Of a stretch of DNA of 64,000 nt, positions 51,611 to 60,232 are shown piece after piece (the first letter of the stretch is position 1; each line of letters begins with the position of its first letter). The position numbers were made by a program, and so were the translations under genes. The stretch covers positions 124,001 through 188,000 of the forward strand of contig NZ_BOOP01000011.1 in NCBI RefSeq assembly GCF_016863295.1, read 5' to 3'. Origin of the DNA: Planotetraspora phitsanulokensis (GTDB lineage Bacteria; Actinomycetota; Actinomycetes; Streptosporangiales; Streptosporangiaceae). The notes under the pieces were generated by a model, which saw only the letters and a list, made by a program, of their open reading frames with translations, made no database searches and had not been told where the DNA came from.

Positions 51611-53059
51611 ATGACCGACAGGCCGATAACCACCACCGACGCAGGGATTCCCGCTCCCAGCGACGAGTTCTCGCTGTCCGTCGGCCCCAACGGGCCCCTG
51701 CTGATGCAGGACCACTACGTCATACAGAAGATGGCCCAGTTCAACCGGGAGCGCGTGCCCGAGCGCGTCGTGCACGCCAAGGGCGGCGGCGCCTACGGCC
51801 TCCTGCAGATCACCGAGGACGTCAGCCAGTTCACCAAGGCCGACCTGTTCCAGAAGGGCAGGGAGACCGACATGTTCCTGCGCTTCTCCACGGTGGCCGG
51901 CGAGCTGGGCAGCGCGGACACCGCACGCGACCCCCGTGGTTTCGCGATCAAGTTCTACACCGAAGAGGGCAACTACGACCTCGTCGGCAACAACACGCCG
52001 GTCTTCTTCATCCGCGACCCCTCGAAGTTCTCCGACTTCATCCACAGCCAGAAGCGCCGCGCGGACAACCACCTGCGTGACAACAACATGCAGTGGGACT
52101 TCTGGACGTTGTCACCGGAGTCCGCGCACCAGGTGACGTTCCTGATGACCGACCGCGGCACGCCGAAGAGCTGGCGGCACATGCACGGCTTCGGCTCCCA
52201 CACGTTCCTCTGGTACAACGCGAACGGCGACAAGTTCTGGGTCAAGTACCACTTCAAGACCGACCAGGGCATCGAGAACTACACCGCCGACGAGGCCGCG
52301 GCGCTCGTCGCGAAGGACGCCGACCACCACATCCGCGACCTGTACACCGCGATCAAGAACGGCGACCACCCGTCCTGGACGGTGAACGTCCAGATCATGC
52401 CGTTCGAGGCCGCGGCGGACTACCGCTTCAACCCGTTCGACCTGACCAAGGTGTGGCCGCACGGCGACTACCCCGAGATCACGATCGGCAGGTTCACCCT
52501 CAACCGCAACCCGGAGAACTACTTCGCGGAGGTCGAACAGGCCGCCTTCGAGCCGGCCAACCTCGTCCCCGGCATCGGACCGTCACCGGACAAGATGCTC
52601 CAGGGCCGGCTGTTCTCCTACCCCGACACGCACCGCTACCGCATCGGGCCCAACTACCTGCAGCTTCCGGTCAACCAGCCGAAGTCGCCCGTCCACAGCT
52701 ACAACAAGGACGGCGCGATGCGGTTCAGCAACTCCAGCGACCCGGTCTACGCGCCGAACAGCGTCGGCGGCCCGGCCGCGGACCCGTCGATCTTCGAGGG
52801 CGAGGGCTACCACGTCTCGGGCGAGATCATCCGCAGCGCGTACGTGAAGCACGCGGAGGACGACGACTTCGTCCAGCCGCGGGCCCTGTGGGAGAACGTC
52901 CTGTCGGACACCGACCGGGCGCACCTGGTGGGCAACATCGTCGGCCACGCCTCGGCTCCCGAGGTCACGGGCGACATGAAGAAGCGCGTGGTCGACTACT
53001 GGACCAACGTGCACAAGGACCTCGGCCAGGGCGTCGCCCAGGGCCTGGGTCTCGCCTGA
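51611..53059 (+). CDS. katA: Monofunctional haem catalase
   Basis: The 482-residue enzyme breaks down hydrogen peroxide. The catalytic His is in ERVVHAKGGGAYG (near residue 55), the Asn in NNTPVFFIRDPSKF and the haem-ligand Tyr in GRLFSYPDTHRYRIGPNY. ATG 51611 follows GGAGGA. It is probably transcribed with catR and derepressed by peroxide. A 12-base hairpin follows the stop. Confidence 0.96.
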   Translation: MTDRPITTTDAGIPAPSDEFSLSVGPNGPLLMQDHYVIQKMAQFNRERVPERVVHAKGGGAYGLLQITEDVSQFTKADLFQKGRETDMFLRFSTVAGELGSADTARDPRGFAIKFYTEEGNYDLVGNNTPVFFIRDPSKFSDFIHSQKRRADNHLRDNNMQWDFWTLSPESAHQVTFLMTDRGTPKSWRHMHGFGSHTFLWYNANGDKFWVKYHFKTDQGIENYTADEAAALVAKDADHHIRDLYTAIKNGDHPSWTVNVQIMPFEAAADYRFNPFDLTKVWPHGDYPEITIGRFTLNRNPENYFAEVEQAAFEPANLVPGIGPSPDKMLQGRLFSYPDTHRYRIGPNYLQLPVNQPKSPVHSYNKDGAMRFSNSSDPVYAPNSVGGPAADPSIFEGEGYHVSGEIIRSAYVKHAEDDDFVQPRALWENVLSDTDRAHLVGNIVGHASAPEVTGDMKKRVVDYWTNVHKDLGQGVAQGLGLA

Positions 53060-53074
53060 CCCCCGTCCCCTCAG

Positions 53075-53114
53075 CGTGCGGCTTGCTCCCTTCCTCTTGG
53101 GCGCAAGCCGCACG
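53075..53114 (+). terminator. Hairpin after the catalase gene
   Basis: CGTGCGGCTTGC at 53075-53086 pairs perfectly with GCAAGCCGCACG at 53103-53114, with a 16-base loop. No T-run follows. It begins 15 bases after the katA stop and probably ends that transcript. Confidence 0.65.
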
Positions 53115-53142
53115 CGCGTGTCGCACGCGTGCGGCTGCCTGT

Positions 53143-53217
53143 CGCACACACGGCATGTCGCCGCACTCGCACACGCGGCATGTCGCCGCACTCGCACACG
53201 CGGCGTGTCGCCGCATT
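53143..53217. repeat. Three tandem copies of a 25-base repeat
   Basis: The unit begins CGCACACGCGGCATGTCGCC and is present at 53143-53167, 53168-53192 and 53193-53217 with one to three differences, followed by a decayed fourth copy from 53218. It lies between katA and the DUF397 gene, both of which converge on it. Each unit contains a GGC-ATGTC-GCC core that can fold on itself. Confidence 0.85.
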
Positions 53218-53243
53218 CGCCCGGACGGCATGCGGCGGCCCGC

Positions 53244-53450
53244 TTATATGTCGAACTCGCCGTCCTTGACTCCACCGATGAATGCGTCCCATTCGACCGG
53301 CGTGAATACGAGGACGGGGCCCTCCTGGTTCTTACTGTCACGAACGCCGACCTGGCCGTCCGACAAAACGGCTATTTCGACGCAGGCGCAGTTGTTGGCA
53401 CTGCGAGTGCTCTTCCACCAGACGGCGCCGGGCAGATCCGTAGAGTTCAT
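53244..53450 (-). CDS. DUF397 protein
   Basis: The 68-residue product has the DUF397 features: VWWKSTRSANNCACVEIAVL, VGVRDSKNQEGPVLVFTPVE and WDAFIGGVKDGEFD. Such genes occur in many copies in sporulating actinomycetes, nearly always beside an XRE/DUF5753 regulator as here, and some pairs affect antibiotic production or development. ATG 53450. It lies 62 bases downstream of the regulator gene on the same strand. Confidence 0.92.
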   Translation of the reverse strand: MNSTDLPGAVWWKSTRSANNCACVEIAVLSDGQVGVRDSKNQEGPVLVFTPVEWDAFIGGVKDGEFDI

Positions 53451-53511
53451 TTATTGGTCTCTCCCCCCGGGGTGATCCCTCGTCGGGGCTTCCGAGGCGG
53501 CTCAGGATGGC

Positions 53512-54369
53512 TCATCGCCAGCGACTAAGACTTTTTTCCACGCATTTCCGAGAAGCCTCGACGCCGAGCGCCTTGCTTTCCAGGTAATCGAAGGCGACCT
53601 CATAGCGGTACACGATGGTCTCGTCCTCGACCAGGCGGCCGCCGAGGAGCGCCTCCAGATACACCACGTCATGGAATTCGGGCAGCTTGAGATGGCTGAA
53701 GGCTCCCGTGTTGATCGGGTGCTCGGCATCCAGGGGGAGGATCCTCAACTGGACGTTGGGGAGTTCCGAGACTTCGATCAGCCGTCCGAGTTGCTCTCTC
53801 ATCACTTCGTCGTCCCCGAAACGGCGAAGCAGCACCGACTCCTCGAGCACGACAGAGAGGTTCAGCGGGCTCCGTGTACCGAGGACGGACTCCTGGCGGG
53901 CCATCCGGACCTCGATCCGGCTCCGGACCCCACCTGGTGCCTCGAGCGTGCTCCGCTGGCCGCTTTCCATCATGGCTCGGACGTATGTCTCCGTCTGGAA
54001 CAGACCCGGCACCACCTGGGGTTCCCAGTCTCGTGCCGCCGTGGCTTCGGCCTCCAGCCCAAGGAATGTGGTGTATTCCTTCGGCAGAGAGTCCCGATAC
54101 TCCTCCCACCAGCCCTTTCGGGTGGCATCCCGATGCAGGGCGAGCAGCTCATGGCGCTGGCGCGAATCTACCACGTAGATCACCAGCAGGGCCTCGATGT
54201 CGGCCTCGCGCGGCGAGGTTCTCGCCGTCTCGATCCGGCTCACCTTCGCCGCCGACCACCCCAGCTGCGCGGCGACCTGGTCGCCGGTGAGCTCGGCGCG
54301 CTCTCTCAGCCGGCGAAGCTCCTGACCGAGCCTTCGCCGGCGAACAGTGGGACTGCCATGATCCGGCAC
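53512..54369 (-). CDS. XRE-family regulator with a DUF5753 domain (WhiJ/AbaA-like)
   Basis: The 285-residue product has a helix-turn-helix at residues 13-68 (LGQELRRLRERAELTGDQVA, LGWSAAKVSRIETARTSPRE) and a DUF5753 domain from residue 95 (WEPQVVPGLFQTETYVRAMM). Its usual partner, DUF397, is the next gene. It is divergent from a patch with a clear palindrome at 54432 that may be its operator. Effector unknown. Confidence 0.92.
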   Translation of the reverse strand: MPDHGSPTVRRRRLGQELRRLRERAELTGDQVAAQLGWSAAKVSRIETARTSPREADIEALLVIYVVDSRQRHELLALHRDATRKGWWEEYRDSLPKEYTTFLGLEAEATAARDWEPQVVPGLFQTETYVRAMMESGQRSTLEAPGGVRSRIEVRMARQESVLGTRSPLNLSVVLEESVLLRRFGDDEVMREQLGRLIEVSELPNVQLRILPLDAEHPINTGAFSHLKLPEFHDVVYLEALLGGRLVEDETIVYRYEVAFDYLESKALGVEASRKCVEKSLSRWR

Positions 54370-54840
54370 CCCGGCCGTCCTCCTTGGTCACGCCGAGCGG
54401 GCGCGCGCCTTCGTCGGGCCGCTTCGCGGTGCGGTGCAAATTGCACCGACACATGCACCGTACGCCTAAAAGATCCTTGCAAGTTTCCTTTCGCCAAGTA
54501 TTGCAGCGATATCTCTCCTGGGTCACGATCGAGGCGGGAGGGGTTCCCGGAATTTCGGGGAGGCGCCGATGAAAAAGCGGCGGACGGCTCGGTGGACCGC
54601 TTCTTTCACATGGGCGACATCCGTATCCGACGACGGCATGGCCTCTCTCGGATATCGAGACGACGGGGAGGCGTCCGGCCACCGGGAATCATCACGTGCC
54701 TAGCGACGGCGACCAGGTCGCTCGCATCACGACGTGCCCGTTCGCGGGCCATGTTAAAGCCGGGCCGAAAGGCTGCCACCTGCCGACCCGGCGAGCACAA
54801 ACGAGAACTCCACCTCGAAGCCACCCGAAAAGGAGTCTCC
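54370..54840. other. 471-base intergenic region with a palindrome and a doubtful 44-codon frame
   Basis: This gap separates the divergent XRE and 68-residue genes. It is less GC-rich than the genes. It holds the palindrome at 54432-54448, the self-complementary CTTGCAAG near 54477, and an ATG frame at 54569-54703 (MKKRRTARWTASFTWATSVS and 24 more residues) preceded by GGGGAGG. Only about 60 percent of its third positions are G/C, so I do not call it a gene. AAGGAG just before 54841 serves the next gene. Confidence 0.5.
54432..54448. promoter_or_regulatory. Palindromic candidate operator upstream of the XRE/DUF5753 gene
   Basis: CGGTGCAAATTGCACCG is a perfect dyad with 8-base arms around one A. 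A further half-site TGCACCG lies 6 bases beyond it at 54454-54460. It sits 63 bases upstream of the XRE start, a good place for autoregulation. Confidence 0.5.
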
Positions 54841-55047
54841 ATGCATCCCCACGGTACCAATTGGTTATTACTAATCAAGACCCACATGAACATGGCGGAT
54901 CAAGCTCTCTGCGCCGACCAGGACGGCTGGGCGCACGAACTCCGCTGGACGGTCAACCGGACCGGTTTCGGCGCCCGCCAGTATCGCGACCCGCGGTTCG
55001 ACCTCGTGCGCGAACTCGAGGAGGTCGGCCGCGCCTTCACCGCGTGA
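54841..55047 (+). CDS. 68-residue protein of unknown function next to the XRE/DUF397 genes
   Basis: The product starts MHPHGTNWLLLIKTHMNMAD and ends with DLVRELEEVGRAFTA; it has no membrane helix and a mixed charge, with three Trp. AAGGAG lies 6 bases upstream of ATG 54841. The gene is divergent from the XRE regulator and monocistronic: a strong hairpin follows at 55116. I do not recognise the family, although small proteins in such loci are common. It could be regulated by the XRE protein. Confidence 0.6.
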   Translation: MHPHGTNWLLLIKTHMNMADQALCADQDGWAHELRWTVNRTGFGARQYRDPRFDLVRELEEVGRAFTA

Positions 55048-55115
55048 CGACGCCCGCCCGCCGTCCGCGTGTCCCACGGGCGCGCCCAGGCGCACCGCGG
55101 GGGCGTCAGGGCGCC

Positions 55116-55153
55116 GGGAAGCCCTAGAACTTAATTCGGTTCTGGGGCTTCCC
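55116..55153. terminator. Long hairpin before the molybdopterin oxidoreductase gene
   Basis: GGGAAGCCC-T-AGAAC (55116-55130) pairs with GTTCT-G-GGGCTTCCC (55139-55153): 15 pairs with one G-T, around an 8-base loop. No T-run follows either end. It lies 69 bases after the small gene and 55 before the oxidoreductase start, so it could be a terminator of the former or a leader structure of the latter. Confidence 0.6.
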
Positions 55154-55208
55154 TCAGTGGCGGCGCCGGTGAAGGATGGGTTCGACTCCCGGACCCAGGA
55201 GGCCGCGC

Positions 55209-57377
55209 ATGTCGACCGTCCACCGGACCTGCCCGTTGTGCGAGGCCGTCTGCGGACTGACGATCACCCTCGACGACTCGGGCCGGGTGACCGATGTCCG
55301 CGGCGACAGGAAGGATCCCTTCAGCAAGGGATTCATCTGCCCCAAGGGCGCCTCGCTCGGCCGTCTCGACGAGGATCCCGACCGCCTGAGCGCGCCCCTC
55401 GTCCGGGCCGACGGCGGATGGCGGGAGGTCTCCTGGGAGGAGGCGTTCGCGGCCGTCGAGCGTGGACTGTCCCGCATTCCCGGCCCCAGCAGGGCGATCT
55501 ACCTCGGCAACCCGAACGCCCACACGATGGCGGGCGCCCTGTACGGCGCACCTCTCGTCCGGGCGCTCGGAACCAGGAACGTCTTCTCGGCGAGCACAGC
55601 CGACCAGATGCCCAAGCACGTGTCGTGCGGCCTGATGTTCGGCCACCCGCTGTCGATCCCCGTCCCCGACCTCGACCGCACCGACTACCTGCTCATGCTG
55701 GGCGCCAACCCGCTGGAGTCGAACGGCTCGCTGTGCACGGCACCCGACTTCCCCGGCCGGTTGAAGGCGCTGCGCGGGCGCGGCGGCAGGTTCGTCGTGG
55801 TCGATCCCCGGCGGACCCGGACGGCCTCCCTGGCCGACGAGCACGTCTTCATCCGCCCGGGCACCGACGCCTACCTGCTCGCGGGCATCGCCCACACGCT
55901 CCTCGCCGAAGACCTCGTCACGGTCACGGTTCCCGCGGCCGGTCTCACCGAGGTGGCCGGCGCCCTCGCCGACTTCCCGCCCGCCGCCTGCGCGGAGGCC
56001 TGCGGCGTCGACGCCGCAGTGATCGTACGGCTCGCGCGGGAACTCGCCTCCGCCCCCACTGCCGCCGTCTACGGCCGCATCGGCACGTGCACGGCGGAGT
56101 TCGGGACACTTGCCCAGTGGCTGGTCGACGTGATCAACGTGCTGACCGGCAACCTCGACCGTCCCGGCGGGGTGATGTTCCCCCGGCCGGCCACGGAGGG
56201 GCCCGGGCGGCGCCGGCCGTACCGGACCGGGCGGTGGCACAGCCGGGTGCGCGGGCTGCCCGAGGCGAACGGCGAACTGCCGGTGGCGACTCTCGCCGAC
56301 GAGATCGAGACCCCCGGCGAAGGCCAGGTCAGAGCGTTGATCACGGTGGCGGGCAACCCCGTGCTGTCCGCGCCGAACGGGACACGGCTGGACCGGGCGC
56401 TGCCGGGCCTGGAGTTCATGGTCAGCGTGGACCCGTATCTCAACGAGACCACCCGCCACGCCGACGTGATCCTTCCGCCGCCGAGAATCCTGCAGTCGGG
56501 GCACTACGACTTCGCGCTCCTCGGCTTCGCCGTCCGCAACTACGCGCGGTACTCGCCTCCGGCGCTGCCCCTGGACGGGCGGCCGTCGGAGGCGGAGATC
56601 CTCGCCCGCCTGGCGATGATCGCGTCCGGGCAGGGCGCGGACGCCGATCCCGCGCTGCTCGACGAGCTGATCCTCGACCAGACGGTGCGGGCGGTGGCCG
56701 ACTCCGGTGCCGGCACGCTCCCCTCCCGCGACCCCGCCGAGCTACGCGGCCTGCTCGAAGGGGCGAACGGCGCCGAGCTGCGGCTCGACGCGATGGTGCG
56801 GCTCGGCCCCTACGGCGAGTGGAACGGCGGCCAGCTGTCGCTCTCCGAGCTGCGCGGGCACCCGAACGGGCTCGACCTGGGTCCGCTGGAGCCCCGCCTT
56901 CCCGGGCTTCTGCGCACCGCTTCCGGCCTCGTGGAGCTCGCGCCGGCCCCCGTCCTCGACGATCTCGTACGGCTGCGCGCCGGGCTCGGCCGCAAAGCGC
57001 CCGAGTTCGTGCTGATCGGGCGGCGCCACCTGCGGTCGAACAACAGCTGGCTGCACAACGTCGGACCGCTGGTCGGCGGCAGCAACCGCTGCACGCTCCA
57101 GATCAACCCCGCCGACGTCACCCGGCTCGGGCTCGGCGACAAGGCGCTGGTCCGCTCGGCGGCCGGTGAACTGGCCGTGCCCGTGGAACCGACCGACTCG
57201 ATCATGCCGGGCGTGGTGAGCCTGCCGCACGGCTGGGGTCACGACGGGAGCACCCAGGCCGTCGCGGCCAGGAACGCCGGGTTCAGCGTCAACGCCCTCA
57301 CCGACGAGACGGTCGTCGACCCCCTGTCGGGGAACGCCGTCTTCAACGGGGTGCCCGTCGTGATCGTGTGCCCCTGA
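55209..57377 (+). CDS. Molybdopterin-dependent oxidoreductase (formate dehydrogenase/nitrate reductase family)
   Basis: The 722-residue protein begins with a 4Fe-4S site, CPLCEAVCGL followed by FICPKGASL, then the bis-MGD domains (TADQMPKHVSCGLMFGHPLS, VDPRRTRTASLADEHVFIRP) and a C-terminal molydopterin dinucleotide-binding domain (LRSNNSWLHNVGPLVGGSNR). At the position of a Sec/Cys ligand I see Cys in HVSCGLMFG. No signal peptide: cytoplasmic. ATG 55209 follows AGGAGG. No electron-transfer subunit or cofactor gene is adjacent, so the partner and substrate are unknown. Confidence 0.88.
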   Translation: MSTVHRTCPLCEAVCGLTITLDDSGRVTDVRGDRKDPFSKGFICPKGASLGRLDEDPDRLSAPLVRADGGWREVSWEEAFAAVERGLSRIPGPSRAIYLGNPNAHTMAGALYGAPLVRALGTRNVFSASTADQMPKHVSCGLMFGHPLSIPVPDLDRTDYLLMLGANPLESNGSLCTAPDFPGRLKALRGRGGRFVVVDPRRTRTASLADEHVFIRPGTDAYLLAGIAHTLLAEDLVTVTVPAAGLTEVAGALADFPPAACAEACGVDAAVIVRLARELASAPTAAVYGRIGTCTAEFGTLAQWLVDVINVLTGNLDRPGGVMFPRPATEGPGRRRPYRTGRWHSRVRGLPEANGELPVATLADEIETPGEGQVRALITVAGNPVLSAPNGTRLDRALPGLEFMVSVDPYLNETTRHADVILPPPRILQSGHYDFALLGFAVRNYARYSPPALPLDGRPSEAEILARLAMIASGQGADADPALLDELILDQTVRAVADSGAGTLPSRDPAELRGLLEGANGAELRLDAMVRLGPYGEWNGGQLSLSELRGHPNGLDLGPLEPRLPGLLRTASGLVELAPAPVLDDLVRLRAGLGRKAPEFVLIGRRHLRSNNSWLHNVGPLVGGSNRCTLQINPADVTRLGLGDKALVRSAAGELAVPVEPTDSIMPGVVSLPHGWGHDGSTQAVAARNAGFSVNALTDETVVDPLSGNAVFNGVPVVIVCP

Positions 57378-57445
57378 GCACCGGTATCCCCGTAATCGCC
57401 GGACTCGCGGGCGAGTGGTGATCACAGGGCGTTAGGCTTTCGCGC

Positions 57446-58045
57446 GTGACGATCGCTCTCCAGGAACGACTCGACGCCCAGATCACCTTCGCCATGGAGA
57501 TCGACAAGCTCAAGCGCATCATCCGCCGCAACACGCTGATCGACGGCTCGCGGCGGGAGAACGACGCCGAGCATTCCTGGCATCTCGGCATGATGGCCAT
57601 GGTCATGGCCGAGCACGCTCCACCGGGAACCGATCTCGACAAGGTCGTCGCCATGTTGCTGGTGCACGACATCGTGGAGATCGACGCGGGCGACACCTTC
57701 ATCTACGACCGCGTGGCGGTCGAACACCAGGCCGCACGGGAGCGGGCGGCGGCCGACCGGATCTTCGGAATGCTCCCCGAGGACCAGTGCGGGCGGCTTC
57801 GGGCCCTCTGGGACGAGTTCGAGGAGCGCCGCACGCGTGAGGCGCGCTTCGCCAAGGCGCTCGACCGGCTGGCGCCCATCCTGGCCAACCACCACAACGA
57901 GGGTGGATCCTGGGCGCTGAACAAGGTGACCGCCCGGCAGGTGCTGGAGAAGGTGCAGATCATCGCGGAGGGTTCGCCTGCCCTCGGCAAGTTCGCGACC
58001 CGGCTGATCGAGGAGTCCGTGGCCAGCGGCCACCTCGCCCCCTGA
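57446..58045 (+). CDS. HD-domain hydrolase (YfbR/HDDC2 type)
   Basis: The 199-residue product has the HD motif set: RRENDAEHSWHLGMMAM (His), MLLVHDIVEIDAGDTFIYD (His-Asp) and a later Asp in FAKALDRLAPILANH. Such enzymes act as 5'-deoxynucleotidases. The GTG at 57446 starts 68 bases after the oxidoreductase stop. It is likely a housekeeping nucleotide phosphatase. Confidence 0.85.
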   Translation: MTIALQERLDAQITFAMEIDKLKRIIRRNTLIDGSRRENDAEHSWHLGMMAMVMAEHAPPGTDLDKVVAMLLVHDIVEIDAGDTFIYDRVAVEHQAARERAAADRIFGMLPEDQCGRLRALWDEFEERRTREARFAKALDRLAPILANHHNEGGSWALNKVTARQVLEKVQIIAEGSPALGKFATRLIEESVASGHLAP

Positions 58046-58138
58046 GACTCCGCCACCCTCGCCGAAGCCCTGCTGAGGCGTGCCGCCCCATGTTCGTGGC
58101 CGTGGCGGGCGGGTACGTGGACCCTGTTAAGGGGGCGA

Positions 58139-59053
58139 ATGATGGAGAAGACGACAAGGCCGCGACGGACGGGCCGCCTGCCACGAATTGTCCCATCGGC
58201 AAACCTCCTCGACGGGCTCGAACGGACGACGGCCATGGATCGGCCGGTCAACGCGCTGTCCAAGGCCGTACGCCGCAGACTGGGCCCGAGCAGGCTCCGG
58301 GACGTGCTGCACGGGGTGCCCCTGGGACACCCGTTGCATCCCGCGATGGCGATGGTGAGCGCGGGGTGCTGGATCGCGTCGGCGGTGCTCGACGCGACCA
58401 GGTCCGACCCCCGGGCGGCGCGGACCCTGATCGCGACCGGCGTCGGCATGGCCCTGCCCACGGCGACCGCCGGACTGACCGACTGGTCGACGTTGCACCG
58501 GGAACAGCAACGGGTGGGGTTCGTCCACGCGATCATGAACGTCACCGCCACCGGCCTCTACACCGGCTCGCTGCTGATGCGGATGGCGGGGCGCGAGCGG
58601 ACCGGCCGGGCGCTGGCGTTCACCGGCCTCGGGGCCGCCTCCGTCGGCGCCTACCTCGGCGGGCACATGGCCTACCGCCAGGCCGCCGGGGCCAACCACG
58701 CCGAGTCGGTCAGCCATCTGGTGCCGCTCGGCTGGCACGACCTCTGCTCGCTCAAGGATCTGCCCAACGGACGTCCGGTCAGAAGGCGCCTCGGCTACAT
58801 CGAGTTGTTCGTGCTCCGCCTGGGCGACGGTGTGAGCGTGCTCGCGGACGGCTGTTCCCATCTGGCCGGGCCGCTCCACCAGGGCCGCGTCACCCTCGAG
58901 GGCGGGGAGCCCTGCATCGTCTGCCCCTGGCACAGCAGCGTCTTCCGCATCTCGGACGGCTCGGTCGTGCACGGCCCGGCGACGGCCAGGCAGCCCGCGT
59001 TCAGGACCCGGTTACGGCAGGACGGCGTCGTCCAGGTCCGCCCGGCCGACTGA
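58139..59053 (+). CDS. DUF2231 membrane protein fused to a Rieske 2Fe-2S domain
   Basis: The 304-residue product has a four-helix DUF2231 membrane domain (HGVPLGHPLHPAMAMVSAGC, residues 58-190) joined to a C-terminal Rieske domain (200-300) whose ligands are in CSHLAGPLHQG and CPWHSSVF (C-x-H and C-x2-H). The cluster domain would face the cytoplasm if the last helix runs out-to-in. Electron partner unknown; it could serve a haem or quinone pathway. GGGGG precedes the ATG at 58139. Confidence 0.85.
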   Translation: MMEKTTRPRRTGRLPRIVPSANLLDGLERTTAMDRPVNALSKAVRRRLGPSRLRDVLHGVPLGHPLHPAMAMVSAGCWIASAVLDATRSDPRAARTLIATGVGMALPTATAGLTDWSTLHREQQRVGFVHAIMNVTATGLYTGSLLMRMAGRERTGRALAFTGLGAASVGAYLGGHMAYRQAAGANHAESVSHLVPLGWHDLCSLKDLPNGRPVRRRLGYIELFVLRLGDGVSVLADGCSHLAGPLHQGRVTLEGGEPCIVCPWHSSVFRISDGSVVHGPATARQPAFRTRLRQDGVVQVRPAD

Positions 59054-59149
59054 ACGCACGCGCGACACGCGGCTCCCGATCGTCAGCGGTTGACCCCGGA
59101 CATCTGTGCGGCGTTGTACGCCGACCCTCGCCCAGCTGCCGAGCCGCCC

Positions 59150-59395
59150 TCAGACCTCGTCCGGCTTCGGGCCGTCCGCGGGGTGCTCGACCAGTGCGAG
59201 GATCCTGGAGGACATGAATCGCGCCGTGCGTACCTGCGTGCCCGTCCTGGTCACCTCACTGACCTCGACGATGCCCCGGCCCGTGCTGATCTCGACGCGG
59301 CGGCCCGCCCTGGTCGCGATCACTTCGTAGGTGCGCGGGGTGCCCCCCGCATCAATGACGATCTCCACCCAGTCGCCCTTCATAAGGGCATACAT
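59150..59395 (-). CDS. DUF1918 protein
   Basis: The 81-residue product is an SH3-like small barrel: MKGDWVEIVIDAGGTPRTYE and VSEVTRTGTQVRTARFMSSR. DUF1918 proteins are common in actinobacteria and of unknown role. ATG 59395 or ATG 59380 (MKGDWVEI). It follows the TauE gene after 6 bases. Confidence 0.75.
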   Translation of the reverse strand: MYALMKGDWVEIVIDAGGTPRTYEVIATRAGRRVEISTGRGIVEVSEVTRTGTQVRTARFMSSRILALVEHPADGPKPDEV

Positions 59396-59401
59396 ACCCT
59401 T

Positions 59402-60157
59402 TTACGACAACAGCTTCACTATCGCGACAGCGCCGACGCACACGATGAAGCCGCGAAGCAGGGCCGGGGGGAGCCTGCGTCCCACGCGGGCGCCGAAGAA
59501 CCCGCCCACGGCCGAGCCGACCGCCACCAGCACCACCGCGAGCCAGTTCACGTCCGCCACCAGGATGAACAGCGCCGCGGCGGTCGTGTTGACCAGCAGG
59601 GACAGCAGGTTCTTGGCGGCGTTGATCCGCTGCAGGTGCTCGTCCAGGAACACGCCGAGCAGTCCGATCAGCACGATCCCCTGCGCGGCGCCGAAATAGC
59701 CCCCGTAGACGCCCGCGAGCAGGACGCCGAGCCACAACCAGGGCCCTCCGTGGGGATGCGGCGTCCGCCGGCCGGTCAGCCACCCGCTCAGCTTCGGCTG
59801 AAGCAGCACCAGGACGCAGGCCACCGCGATGAGGACGGTCACGATGACGGGGAAGGCGGCCTCGGGCAGGTTGAGGAGCAGCAGCCCGCCCGTCAGCGAT
59901 CCCAGCACGGAAGCGGCGCCCAGCCGGATCAGCCGGCTCCGCTGGCCCTTCAGTTCGGCGCGGTAGCCCAGCACACCGGTGACGCCCCCGGGTACCAGCC
60001 CGATGTTGTTGGACACGTTGGCCACAATGGGCGGAACGCCCACGGCCAGCAATGTCGGAAATGTGATCAGTGACCCCGACCCCACCACTGCGTTGATCGC
60101 ACCGGCCCCAATGCCGGCCGCGAACACGGCGGCGGCGTCCAACGGCGTCAAAAGCAC
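59402..60157 (-). CDS. Sulfite exporter TauE/SafE family permease
   Basis: The 251-residue protein has about eight membrane helices with the family repeats AGIGAGAINAVVGSGSLITF and GVLLAGVYGGYFGAAQGIVL. Members carry sulfite, sulfoacetate or related anions. It is transcribed with the DUF1918 gene. No sulfur gene is adjacent, so the substrate remains open. Confidence 0.88.
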   Translation of the reverse strand: MLLTPLDAAAVFAAGIGAGAINAVVGSGSLITFPTLLAVGVPPIVANVSNNIGLVPGGVTGVLGYRAELKGQRSRLIRLGAASVLGSLTGGLLLLNLPEAAFPVIVTVLIAVACVLVLLQPKLSGWLTGRRTPHPHGGPWLWLGVLLAGVYGGYFGAAQGIVLIGLLGVFLDEHLQRINAAKNLLSLLVNTTAAALFILVADVNWLAVVLVAVGSAVGGFFGARVGRRLPPALLRGFIVCVGAVAIVKLLS

Positions 60158-60232
60158 TACTCCCTCGTACGGCTAACGCCTGATCGTAGGCGTCAAGCCG
60201 CACGGGATCGCGCGCGCCCCCTGATCGCCGCC

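Noticed and set aside
54569-54703. 44-codon frame in the gap before the 68-residue gene
   Set aside because: Third-position G/C is only about 60 percent, well under its neighbours, and no known family matches; kept as a note only.
55141-55195. tRNA-like T-arm sequence GGTTCGACTCCC near 55177-55188
   Set aside because: There is no anticodon arm, the distance back to a possible acceptor strand is only about 50 bases, and the stretch lies directly before the oxidoreductase ribosome binding site. Probably chance.
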